The notes beneath the pieces were generated by a model. That model saw only the letters and a list, made by a program, of their open reading frames with translations, was not told where the DNA came from and searched no databases. A DNA stretch of 64,000 nucleotides, from assembly GCF_007786445.1 (NCBI RefSeq), contig NZ_VNJI01000004.1, positions 1-64,000 of the forward strand, written 5' to 3'. Shown here one piece after another: positions 45,469 to 53,831 of the stretch. Both the position numbers and the translations under genes were made by a program. The stretch's first letter is position 1. Each line of letters begins with the position of its first letter. This stretch comes from Paenibacillus cremeus. Its GTDB lineage: Bacteria; Bacillota; Bacilli; Paenibacillales; NBRC-103111.

Positions 45469-47052
45469 TTACAAGTCGTAAGTAAGCTCTTGTGTTCTTA
45501 ATAAGTACGCCGTCTTGGTCACTTTCATATAATCCATCCAAGGAATAGCTCCTACGTGTTTGACCCACTGGTCGTGCTGCTTCGCCATCTCCTGCACCCT
45601 CTCAGGGTACTGCTCGGCGAGATCATGCAGCTCGACTCGGTCTTCCTCGATATTGTACAGCTCCCACTTTTCTTCGTGCGGTGTTCGATCGCCCCGGAAG
45701 CCCCAAGCCTCCGTAAACTGCCAATCCATTCGGCAGCGCGAAATCAGCTTCCATGGGCCTTGCCGTACAGCCCGGTTGCCTTCATGCTCCCAGAAAATAT
45801 AGTCGTGTCCTTCGCGTTCATTTCCTTCGAGGATCGGCAGCAAGCTTTTTCCTTCCATCGGAGTAATGGCATTGCCGTCATAGGTTTCGGGATAGGCAAT
45901 GCCTGCCACATCCAGACACGTCGCCATAATATCCATCAAATGTCCGAATTGGTGTGTGACGGTCCCCTGCTGCTTGATGGTCTCAGGCCATCTGGCGATA
46001 AAAGGAGTCGAAATGCCGCCCTCGTTCACAAAATGCTTATACATGCGGAACGGAGTCGTGCTGACATTGGCCCAAGGGAGATGATAAGCGATGAACGAAT
46101 CGGCCGTACCAGGAGCTTTGTCGCTGCGAAGACCGATGCCTTCCGCGCAGGCGCCATTATCGGATAAGAACATCACGAGCGTGTTATCCTCAATCTGCAG
46201 CTCCTTCAGCTTATCCAGCACCTTGCCGACCCCTTGATCCATTCGATCGACCATGGCCGCGTAGACTGCCATTTTCAGATCCCATGCCTCTTGGTCTTCC
46301 ACTGTGTCCCAAGCAGGAGCCCCGCTGTCGCGTTCCGTTAACGGACTGCTCTTCTCATCAAGAATGCCCTCGGCCAGCAAGCGCTGATATCTCTCCTTCC
46401 GGAGCTCATCCCAGCCCTTCATATACGTCCCTACGTAGCGGTCAATGTCCGCCTGCGGAGCTTGCAGCGGCCAATGCGGCGCCGTATACGCCAAATAGAG
46501 GAAGAAAGGCTTCTCCTGCTTCCCGTATTCCTCCACATATTCAGCTGCGCTCTCACTGAACCAATCCGTCGTATAAAAGTCGTCATCCGGCGGCTGAAAC
46601 AGCTCATTACGCTTGATTAATACCTTCTCAGGCTCCGGCTTGAAATAGTTGCTGGCCCCGTCGAGCAGTCCCGTATAGCTGTCAAAGCCCCGGTTATACG
46701 GCCTTTGGTGCTCTTTTTTGCCGAGATGCCACTTGCCTACCATGAGCGAGTTATACTCGTCGCCGAGCGCTTCGGCGATCGTTACGCACTGCTTATGAAT
46801 CGTACCCGAGTAAGCCGGATGTCCGATGTCCTCTTCCATGAACCCTAAGCCCGCCTGATGAGGATACAGCCCGGTCATGATCGAAGCCCGCGTCGGACAG
46901 CACCTTGGGGTATTATAAAATTGGGAAAACCGCACGCCTTCCTTGGCCAAGCGGTCTAAATTCGGCGTATGAATCTCCGAGCCGTAGCATCCGAGATCGG
47001 AGAATCCCATATCATCCACCATAATTAATATGATATTGGGCTGCTTTGCCAT
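45469..47052 (-). CDS. Sulfatase 5 (arylsulfatase-A-like, Cys-type)
   Basis: A 527-residue arylsulfatase starting MAKQPNIILIMVDDMGFSDL. The Asp pair, Cys51 in CCPTRASIMTG and FLSDNGACAEG (DNG instead of DHG) put it in the large arylsulfatase-A-like group, the same type as sulfatase 7. AAAGGTGAT six bases upstream fixes the ATG at 47052. The frame is open 24 codons further with no site. No signal peptide. It is the first gene after the lipoprotein of the importer, so import and desulfation genes are contiguous. Confidence 0.92.
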   Translation of the reverse strand: MAKQPNIILIMVDDMGFSDLGCYGSEIHTPNLDRLAKEGVRFSQFYNTPRCCPTRASIMTGLYPHQAGLGFMEEDIGHPAYSGTIHKQCVTIAEALGDEYNSLMVGKWHLGKKEHQRPYNRGFDSYTGLLDGASNYFKPEPEKVLIKRNELFQPPDDDFYTTDWFSESAAEYVEEYGKQEKPFFLYLAYTAPHWPLQAPQADIDRYVGTYMKGWDELRKERYQRLLAEGILDEKSSPLTERDSGAPAWDTVEDQEAWDLKMAVYAAMVDRMDQGVGKVLDKLKELQIEDNTLVMFLSDNGACAEGIGLRSDKAPGTADSFIAYHLPWANVSTTPFRMYKHFVNEGGISTPFIARWPETIKQQGTVTHQFGHLMDIMATCLDVAGIAYPETYDGNAITPMEGKSLLPILEGNEREGHDYIFWEHEGNRAVRQGPWKLISRCRMDWQFTEAWGFRGDRTPHEEKWELYNIEEDRVELHDLAEQYPERVQEMAKQHDQWVKHVGAIPWMDYMKVTKTAYLLRTQELTYDL

Positions 47053-47128
47053 TCTGATCACCTTTAGTCTGATGGATTGGATAGCATGGGATTGGGGGAC
47101 ATGAGAGCCCCCCTCCTGAAACAACGAT

Positions 47129-48742
47129 TTATTTCTTGCTCAAATACCGCTCATAAGCGGTTTGTGTGATTTTAACCGCCTCATCAATGCCCAGCTTTTT
47201 CAATTGGCTGACATATTGGTCAAAATTGCTGAGCGGCTCCGAGCCCAGAATAAACTTCAGCACCATCTCATCGCTGTACGTGTTGACCTCCGTCATAATT
47301 TTGGAGCGCTTATCGTTCTCTTCCGGGGTCATGCGGATCGGAGGCAGCACCAACGCGCTGTCTACATTCGGATCGTCAGCATACTTTTGACGAATGGCCG
47401 CTGATTCCGGGCTCTTCGCCAGGTTCGGATTGCACGCGATGTCTTTACACTGCAGCTTCGGAGCAAAATGTACCCGCAAAATGTAGTTGGTGTTTTCGGT
47501 TCCATACTTAGGATGGTTCAAGATATAGTCCGTAAACTTCGGCTTCCCGTCGACCATGTTGTAAGTTTTTCCTTCAATACCATAGTTGTACAGCATGGAG
47601 CCTTCCTTGGTATAAGCGTAATTCAACCAGCGCACGGCTTCGACCTTATATTTGGAGGAGCTCGTGATTACCGTCTCCTGCCCTTGGCCCGCCTGAGGCC
47701 AATCCGCCGGCTGGTAATGAATCTTGTCGTCCGCCTTGAGCCGCGGATAAGGAGCCGATACGTGCGGTGACTTAATCTGCTGCCCCCGATTGTAGCTCGC
47801 GACGACCGCCTCTACGAGCATGGCGGCTTTTCCGCTGTCCAGCAGGGCCTGCTGCTGCGCCGGCTTCAGCCCTGCAAAATCCTTGTTAATGTAGCCTTCC
47901 TTGTACCATTTGTTCATCAAGGTCAAGTAATCCTTGAACTGAGGCTGGGTTTGCCCGAAGGAGACCGTCTTCGCATCCTTCAGGTAGAAGCCCGGAATAA
48001 TGCCGTAAGGACCCATGAATTGCTCCTCAAGTCCCGTCGGAAGCAGAATATACGGCGCCAAGCCCTTGCTGTCCTTGATCGCTTTAAACGTCTTATCGTA
48101 ATCGTCAATCGTTTTAGGGATCTGCAGGTTGAGCGATTTCAGCATGTCTTCGGCGAACATAATTCTTCGAGACGGAGCGTCCTGCGATTGCTTAATCATA
48201 TAGAAGGCAGGGAATTTGCCGTCATCGGTCGTGACTTCGCGTTTCGTCTCCGCATCGGAGGTGACAATCGAATAGTAATCCGGTGCATACTTCTGCAAGT
48301 AAGGAGTCAAGTCCTCGAACACACCGTCGCGGACACCCTTCTCTTCGCCGCCGATATATCGGCTAGCTCCAGTGATGATGTCAGGCAATTCGCCCGAGGC
48401 GATCATCAGGTTGAACGCTTCCTTCTCTTGGCCTTGAGCCGGATGAATGAACTGGATATGAATGCCTGTACGCTTTTCTAATTCCTGATACACTTCGTTC
48501 TGGCCGTAATCCGTAATGAATTGGGAGGCATTCGGATTCATCGGTGCCCATACCTTTAACGTGATCGGCGACTTCACAATCGGCAGACTGCTCTCATTCA
48601 TGTTAGCCGGTGCGGAAGGCGTTGGCTTATCCTTGCTGCTTCCGGATGATTGGTCCTGGCTGCACCCGGCTAATGCCGTCGATGCAAGCAGAAGCGCTGT
48701 CGCTCCCCATGCAAATGATTTACGATAAAACGAATTTCCCAT
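47129..48742 (-). CDS. Sugar ABC transporter solute-binding lipoprotein (LplA-like)
   Basis: A 537-residue extracellular binding lipoprotein. The signal sequence ends in LASTALAGCS (lipobox, Cys at about residue 26), followed by a Ser/Lys/Pro spacer and the family-1 binding fold with YQELEKRTGIHIQFIHPAQG and ELPDIITG. Large size and adjacent LplB/YtcP permeases identify the group used by Paenibacillus for oligosaccharides. ATG 48742 lies six bases after GGGGG, and upstream in-frame codons to 48811 lack a site. It probably binds an oligosaccharide handled by the neighbouring enzymes. Confidence 0.9.
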   Translation of the reverse strand: MGNSFYRKSFAWGATALLLASTALAGCSQDQSSGSSKDKPTPSAPANMNESSLPIVKSPITLKVWAPMNPNASQFITDYGQNEVYQELEKRTGIHIQFIHPAQGQEKEAFNLMIASGELPDIITGASRYIGGEEKGVRDGVFEDLTPYLQKYAPDYYSIVTSDAETKREVTTDDGKFPAFYMIKQSQDAPSRRIMFAEDMLKSLNLQIPKTIDDYDKTFKAIKDSKGLAPYILLPTGLEEQFMGPYGIIPGFYLKDAKTVSFGQTQPQFKDYLTLMNKWYKEGYINKDFAGLKPAQQQALLDSGKAAMLVEAVVASYNRGQQIKSPHVSAPYPRLKADDKIHYQPADWPQAGQGQETVITSSSKYKVEAVRWLNYAYTKEGSMLYNYGIEGKTYNMVDGKPKFTDYILNHPKYGTENTNYILRVHFAPKLQCKDIACNPNLAKSPESAAIRQKYADDPNVDSALVLPPIRMTPEENDKRSKIMTEVNTYSDEMVLKFILGSEPLSNFDQYVSQLKKLGIDEAVKITQTAYERYLSKK

Positions 48743-48791
48743 TGTCATCCCCCGCTTATTCGTATTTGTACAATCCAAACCACGTTGACGA

Positions 48792-49682
48792 TTACCCTTT
48801 GATCGAGCCAAGCATGACCCCCTTCATGAAATACTTTTGGCAGAACGGATAGATCGTGAGGATCGGTACCGTGGCCACGATAATGGTACAGTACTTGATG
48901 ACCAGGTATACCAGCGCTTTATCGTCCTCGGACACCGTGGCGCTCTCGAGCAAGTTCCCCCCTGCGGAGTTGGCGATCAAAATTTCCCTCAGCAGCAGCT
49001 GCAGCGGGAATAAGTGACGGTCGCGCAAGTAGACCATCGCGCCAAACCAAGCGTTCCAGTGGCCCACGGCATAGAACAGCACCATGACCGCAATCGTGGC
49101 CTTCGTGACCGGAAGAATGATCCGGAATAAAATGGTGAAATCATTGGCTCCGTCGATCCGGGCCGATTCCTCCAAGCTGTCGGGGACGGCGCTGAAGGCG
49201 GTTTTCATGACGATTAAGTTCCAGGTGGCGATAATACCGGGAATAATCAGGGCAAGCCGGGTGTCGTACATCCCCAGATTTTTGACTAGCAGGAAGTTGG
49301 GAATAAGCCCGCCGCCGAAATACATCGTGAACACGATCATGATCATCATGGGCTTTTTCAGCAGTAAGGTTTTTCGAGAGAGCACGTAAGCCCCGACGGC
49401 AGTCAGCAGGACGTTCAAGGTCGTCCCTACGACCACGTAGATAATCGTGTTCATATACCCAATCGCGATATTCGGATTATTGAATACGATTTCATAACCG
49501 ACAAACGAGAAGCCCAGGGGCTTGAACAAGACGCCGGTATGCTTGGCAATCTGCGCCGGATCGCTGAAGGAAGCAAACAAGACGTACAGCAGCGGGTACA
49601 AGCACACCAAGCCAAAGACAATAAGAATGATCGAATTAAGCGAATCGAAGATGATTTCTCCAAATGACTTTTTTGCGAGCAA
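48792..49682 (-). CDS. Sugar ABC transporter permease (YtcP-like)
   Basis: About 296 residues with six membrane segments. The cytoplasmic coupling loop DSLEESARIDGANDFTILFR (EAA motif, G at the conserved place) contacts an ATPase. The C-terminus FMKGVMLGSIKG is diagnostic for YtcP/CarB-type permeases. A TTG at 49682 with AGGGGG upstream is the likely start. The GTG at 49691 overlaps that site. It pairs with the LplB-like permease directly upstream. No ATPase gene is present in the cluster. Confidence 0.9.
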   Translation of the reverse strand: MLAKKSFGEIIFDSLNSIILIVFGLVCLYPLLYVLFASFSDPAQIAKHTGVLFKPLGFSFVGYEIVFNNPNIAIGYMNTIIYVVVGTTLNVLLTAVGAYVLSRKTLLLKKPMMIMIVFTMYFGGGLIPNFLLVKNLGMYDTRLALIIPGIIATWNLIVMKTAFSAVPDSLEESARIDGANDFTILFRIILPVTKATIAVMVLFYAVGHWNAWFGAMVYLRDRHLFPLQLLLREILIANSAGGNLLESATVSEDDKALVYLVIKYCTIIVATVPILTIYPFCQKYFMKGVMLGSIKG

Positions 49683-49694
49683 AGCGTTCACCCC

Positions 49695-50642
49695 CTACCA
49701 TAAGCTCTCTTTGACAACCTTGCGGCTCGTATAGTTTGCGATCAGCAGAATGACGAAGTTGATGCAGGAATTAAACAACCCAACGGCTGCGCCAAAGCTG
49801 TAATTCGCCTCCTGCAGCCCTCGTCGGTACACATAAGATGAGATGACGTCGGCGGTATCGTAGGTGAGTGGATTGTACAGCAAAATGATTTTCTCGAAGC
49901 CCTCGCTCATAATATGGCCTAGCCGCATAATGAGCAGGATCGTGATCGTCGGCACGAGAGCCGGGAGCGTGATATGCATGACCTTGCGCAGCCGGCCTGC
50001 TCCATCCATCTCCGCAGCCTCATATAGACTCGGGTCCACGGATGATAACGTCGCCAAATAAATGATGCTGCCCCAGCCGACCTCCTGCCAAATGCCGCTG
50101 GAGACGAAAATCGTCCGGAACCATTCCTTCTGCATGAGCAGATTGGTCCGTTCGCCTCCAAGGGCATGGACAAGATCGTTAATGACGCCGCTGCTGGCGG
50201 TAAAATCAACCAGCATCCCGCAGATAACCACCAGGGAAATAAAATGCGGCATATAGCTGATCGTTTGAATGGTACGCTTGAATACGTGGCTGCGGATCTC
50301 GTTGAGGAGTAAGGCGAGCAAGATGGGGGCTGGAAAACCGAATACGATTTGGTAGACATTGATCAGGAAGGTGTTCTTAATGACACGAAAGGCGTAGGGA
50401 CTCGTAATAAAATCGTTGATATGCTTGAGTCCGACCCAGTTGCTCCCCATGATTCCTTTAAACGCATTGAAATCCTGGAAAGCGATTACAAGTCCTGCCA
50501 TTGGTACATAGTGAAACAGGAGATAGAACACGATGATCGGACAAGCCATAATATACACGTACTTGTTCATGATTAAATCTCGGCGAAACCGGCTCATGAA
50601 CGTCTGGCTGTGCACCTTCCGGGCTTCGGCAGCTACTTCCAC
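49695..50642 (-). CDS. Sugar ABC transporter permease (LplB-like)
   Basis: About 315 residues with six membrane segments. FHYVPMAGLVIAFQDFNAFK follows the first segment as in LplB. The EAA loop is LYEAAEMDGAGRLRKVMHIT, and the C-terminus SRKVVKESLW matches the group. GTG at 50642 follows AAGGGGAA, while the ATG at 50660 has no site. First gene after the promoter at 50684 and the cre site at 50734, so expression of the transporter and the sulfatases behind it is probably under carbon control. Confidence 0.9.
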   Translation of the reverse strand: MEVAAEARKVHSQTFMSRFRRDLIMNKYVYIMACPIIVFYLLFHYVPMAGLVIAFQDFNAFKGIMGSNWVGLKHINDFITSPYAFRVIKNTFLINVYQIVFGFPAPILLALLLNEIRSHVFKRTIQTISYMPHFISLVVICGMLVDFTASSGVINDLVHALGGERTNLLMQKEWFRTIFVSSGIWQEVGWGSIIYLATLSSVDPSLYEAAEMDGAGRLRKVMHITLPALVPTITILLIMRLGHIMSEGFEKIILLYNPLTYDTADVISSYVYRRGLQEANYSFGAAVGLFNSCINFVILLIANYTSRKVVKESLW

Positions 50643-50683
50643 GTTATATTCCCCTTCCATTGTTTAGTCGGTGGATCACCATG

Positions 50684-50713
50684 ATTGTATGCCGGGAGAC
50701 GATTGTGCTTCAA
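50684..50713 (-). promoter_or_regulatory. Sigma-A-like promoter of the lplB-ytcP-SBP-sulfatase block
   Basis: On the minus strand TTGAAG, an 18-bp spacer and TACAAT lie about 40 bases before the lplB-like start. It is the only good promoter I see between the GH2 gene and sulfatase 1. Confidence 0.6.
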
Positions 50714-50733
50714 TTGGCTATTTTTGCTCGCAT

Positions 50734-50747
50734 AGAAAACGCTTACA
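50734..50747. promoter_or_regulatory. cre site (CcpA binding site)
   Basis: On the minus strand TGTAAGCGTTTTCT fits every position of the cre consensus TGWAARCGYTWNCW. It is about 20 bp upstream of the -35 box, centred near -60, a place where CcpA can activate as well as repress. Confidence 0.7.
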
Positions 50748-50762
50748 TTCGTGCTGTCATCG

Positions 50763-50791
50763 ATCCCCGCACATCCTGTGTGTGCGGGGAT
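50763..50791. terminator. Stem-loop between GH2 and lplB
   Basis: ATCCCCGCACA and TGTGCGGGGAT are perfect 11-bp arms around a 7-base loop, without a T run. It may be a terminator of the GH2 transcript or a processing/stability element. Confidence 0.5.
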
Positions 50792-50826
50792 TGTACTGAT
50801 AGGGCTGCTAAACTTGCTTCAATGTG

Positions 50827-52620
50827 CTAAACCGTCTTGGGACCGATTTTGCCATCGATGATCTTGCGGATTTGCTCCAGCGGCACCTTCGGCGTCCGGT
50901 CGTAGGTAACCAGTCCGTTGATCTCCTGCTCCACGTCGGTCAGCTGGGTATAGCAGAAGCCTTGAACGACCGGCGACGTTAGCATCGGATCGACCACGGC
51001 CTTCAGCTTAGCCAGGAAATCCTCATCGTTTTCCGCACCGGAATATCCCCAGCCTTCCCATTCGCTCTTCTTGAACGAAATGCCGCCGAATTCGCTGACC
51101 AGGATCGGCTGGCCTTCGTATTGCGTGTCGCCTGCAAAGCAGCGCTTGCTGTGCGACCTAATCGACTCGATCGAGCTCTCAGCCGAATGGTACCGCTCCT
51201 CCAGCACTCCCTGCGACGGCTCATAATCATGAATCGTCAGCAGATCGGTGCGCATATGCTCCCAGCCGTCATTGGAGACGACGAGTCGGGACTTATCGAG
51301 CGAGCGGGTCAGATGGTACATGGTGAGGGCATGCTGCTGCTGATACTCGTTCGTTTTAATATCCCAGACGCCCCAGCTCTCGTTCAACGGAACCCAAGCG
51401 ACTATCGACGGATGGTTGTAGTCGCGGTCGATCGATTCCTGCCATTCCTTTGTGAAGCGGCGAACATACTCGAACGAATATTGATAAGCGTTAGCCGCTT
51501 CACTCCATACCAAGAGGCCCAGCTGGTCGCACCAGTAATGGTAGCGCGGATCCTCCAGCTTCTGATGCTTGCGGGCTCCGTTGAAGCCCATCTCCTTCAT
51601 CAGCTCGACGTCCTTCTTGATCGCTTCATCCGATGGAGGCGTGAGGTTCCCATCCGGGAAATACCCTTGATCCAGCACCAGCCGCATATAATAAAACCGG
51701 TTGTTCAGCATGAGTCGGCCGTTTTCGATGGAAATTTTCCGCATGCCGAAATAGCTCGTCACTTCATCGACCGGCTGTTCGTTCTTCAGCAGGGTGAACT
51801 TGATGTCGTACAGCTCGGGATTTTCCGGCGACCACAGATGGCATCGGCGAAAGCCGTTATAATGCTGCAGCACGACGGTGCGAACTTCTTCTTGTTCTGT
51901 AAGCCCATATACATCCTGGGTTACCGGAGTTCCTTTGAAGGATACCTCCACCTTGAGCGCGAGGCTGTCGTCTTTACTGAATCCATTCACATAAGCGCGA
52001 AGCTCCAGCTCGCCTTTGTCGATATCCGGGGTCATTCTCACCTTGGCCAGGTGCGTTTCGTCGACGGCCTCCATCCAGACAGACTGCCAAATGCCCGTTG
52101 TTCGGGTATAGAAGATGCCTTTGGATTTCGGCTGCCAATACTGCTTGCCTCTCGGCAGAGACAGGTTCAAGCTGAAATCCTCCGCCTTCACGACCAGCAC
52201 GTTGTCACCCGACTGGAGCGCATCCGTAATATCAGCCGAGAAGGGCGTATGCCCTCCCTCATGCGTCGCTACCAGCTCGCCGTTCACCCATACACTGGCC
52301 AAATAATCGACGGCGCCAAAATGAAGCTGCACACGCTTGTCATTCCACTCCGCTGGAACGCTGAACGATCTGCGGTACCACACGGTATCGTGGAAGCCCG
52401 GCTCGCCGATGCCGCTCAGCTTGCTCTCGAATGTGAAAGGCACTTGAATGCGGTTCGATAAGGCGGTGCCGCCACGGTGCCATTTTTCCTTCCGGCCGAT
52501 ACGGTTGTCGTCAAAGGTGAATTCCCACTCCCCGTTCAGGCTGATCCAGCTGTCCCTTACATATTGCGGTCTTGGATAATCGTTTCTTGGCACGTTGGAG
52601 TTCGAGTTTAAGTTCGTCAT
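50827..52620 (-). CDS. Glycoside hydrolase family 2
   Basis: A 597-residue GH2 enzyme in the order sugar-binding jelly roll (about 20-190), Ig-like domain (about 195-300) and TIM barrel. The acid/base Glu is in PLNESWGVWD and the nucleophile Glu in ILVSEFGGISF, both at the expected places. The WYRRSFSVPAEWNDKRV and VWVNGELVATHEGGHTPF motifs are typical. No signal peptide, so it cleaves imported oligosaccharides. The family includes beta-galactosidase, beta-glucuronidase and beta-mannosidase, and I cannot choose. Binding site AAAGGA. It lies 35 bases downstream of the enolase-family gene. Confidence 0.92.
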   Translation of the reverse strand: MTNLNSNSNVPRNDYPRPQYVRDSWISLNGEWEFTFDDNRIGRKEKWHRGGTALSNRIQVPFTFESKLSGIGEPGFHDTVWYRRSFSVPAEWNDKRVQLHFGAVDYLASVWVNGELVATHEGGHTPFSADITDALQSGDNVLVVKAEDFSLNLSLPRGKQYWQPKSKGIFYTRTTGIWQSVWMEAVDETHLAKVRMTPDIDKGELELRAYVNGFSKDDSLALKVEVSFKGTPVTQDVYGLTEQEEVRTVVLQHYNGFRRCHLWSPENPELYDIKFTLLKNEQPVDEVTSYFGMRKISIENGRLMLNNRFYYMRLVLDQGYFPDGNLTPPSDEAIKKDVELMKEMGFNGARKHQKLEDPRYHYWCDQLGLLVWSEAANAYQYSFEYVRRFTKEWQESIDRDYNHPSIVAWVPLNESWGVWDIKTNEYQQQHALTMYHLTRSLDKSRLVVSNDGWEHMRTDLLTIHDYEPSQGVLEERYHSAESSIESIRSHSKRCFAGDTQYEGQPILVSEFGGISFKKSEWEGWGYSGAENDEDFLAKLKAVVDPMLTSPVVQGFCYTQLTDVEQEINGLVTYDRTPKVPLEQIRKIIDGKIGPKTV

Positions 52621-52655
52621 GAGTTCATGTCCTTTCGTCGCTCAAATAAGTAGTT

Positions 52656-53801
52656 TTATTCTGCAATCCAGCCGTTTGCGCTAACCTGCTTTTCGTAAAA
52701 CGCTTCGTCAATCTGTAATCCGAAACCAGGAGTCCCAGGCACGGTAACCTTACCGTCTGCAATGCGGTAGCCTGAAGTATCGATCCCCGGAATTTGGGCC
52801 TCATCCCATTCCACGAACATAAAGCCTTCGATCGCCGGATACACCTGAGCGGAAGCGAAGTTGCCGTAGAAGCCGCCGTAATTATGCGGTGCCGCTTTGA
52901 CCCCGGACTTGGCCAATCGCTTGCTAAGCTTCAGCCAATTCACAATGCCGTAGTCCTTCAAATCGTATTGGATCGCATCGATCAAGCCCTGCTCCGCCCA
53001 TTCCACAATCGGCTTTGCAGCGAGCCCCTCACCGTCGGTAATCAGCACGTTCAGGTTCTCCTTGGCCATCCAGTCCTTCAAGTTGCGATACAGCCGGTCA
53101 TCCTCGTGAAAAGCTTCCTCAAGCCACAAAAGCTTGGAGTGGGCCGTTTCCTTCAGCACATGCTTCGCCAGGTTCAAGTTGTATCCATTGTTCGCATCGA
53201 TGGACAGATTGCATTCCGGGCCGACGGCTTCTCGGATTCCGTTAACAATCGCTATATCTCTGCGGGTGCCTTCCATTAAATCCATGTGCATGGCGCCACG
53301 GCCGACTTTGATTTTGAAGCCCCGGAAGCCTTCATTGTAGCCTTGCATCGCTTCTTCCTGCAGCAGAGCGACCGCATCCGCTTCGTAGTCCAAGTGCAAA
53401 TCGTCAAAATAAAGCGAGGTATCATAGCAAGGAACCTGCAGGGGCGTCGTCCACTTTTTGCCGGTCAACAGCTCATACACTGGAATCTCTCCGACCTTGG
53501 CCAGCCAATCAAACAGCGGGAACTGAATGCTTTGGAAACGGTCCTTAATCCACTGCTCCTCGCAAAAGATTTCGCTAACGGAGGCCCCGATCATCGCTTG
53601 GGCATCCTCACGGGAGACGCGGGACCAGCTGTAGCCCGTAATCCCTCCCATGGTAATTCGGACCAGCGGAAATCGGACTTCCTTGCCATGTACCCCCAGC
53701 CTTGCATTGCACCCGGCTAGTCTTCGGCGTTCCCCCTGCATTACCACTTGCTCGATTTTCTCAATACGCCAAGTTTGTTCTAGGTTTGCAAAGTTAATCA
53801 T
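52656..53801 (-). CDS. Enolase-superfamily (mandelate racemase-like) sugar-acid dehydratase
   Basis: A 381-residue protein. The capping domain covers about 1-130 and the barrel follows. GFKIKVGRG supplies the K-x-K base near residue 175. Metal ligands are in LSIDANNGYN (Asp), WLEEAF (Glu) and ITDGEG (Asp/Glu), and a His stands in AAPHNYGG near residue 312. This set fits acid-sugar dehydratases (gluconate-, galactonate- or fuconate-type), which turn aldonic acids into 2-keto-3-deoxy acids. It would process a sugar released by the GH2 enzyme after oxidation, and no sugar dehydrogenase is in the island. Binding site GAGAGGAG. Confidence 0.88.
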   Translation of the reverse strand: MINFANLEQTWRIEKIEQVVMQGERRRLAGCNARLGVHGKEVRFPLVRITMGGITGYSWSRVSREDAQAMIGASVSEIFCEEQWIKDRFQSIQFPLFDWLAKVGEIPVYELLTGKKWTTPLQVPCYDTSLYFDDLHLDYEADAVALLQEEAMQGYNEGFRGFKIKVGRGAMHMDLMEGTRRDIAIVNGIREAVGPECNLSIDANNGYNLNLAKHVLKETAHSKLLWLEEAFHEDDRLYRNLKDWMAKENLNVLITDGEGLAAKPIVEWAEQGLIDAIQYDLKDYGIVNWLKLSKRLAKSGVKAAPHNYGGFYGNFASAQVYPAIEGFMFVEWDEAQIPGIDTSGYRIADGKVTVPGTPGFGLQIDEAFYEKQVSANGWIAE

Positions 53802-53831
53802 GATTTTCTGGCTCCTCTCAGCGAATTGAAA

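Noticed and set aside
51121-52461. 446-residue plus-strand frame
   Set aside because: Antisense shadow of the GH2 gene.
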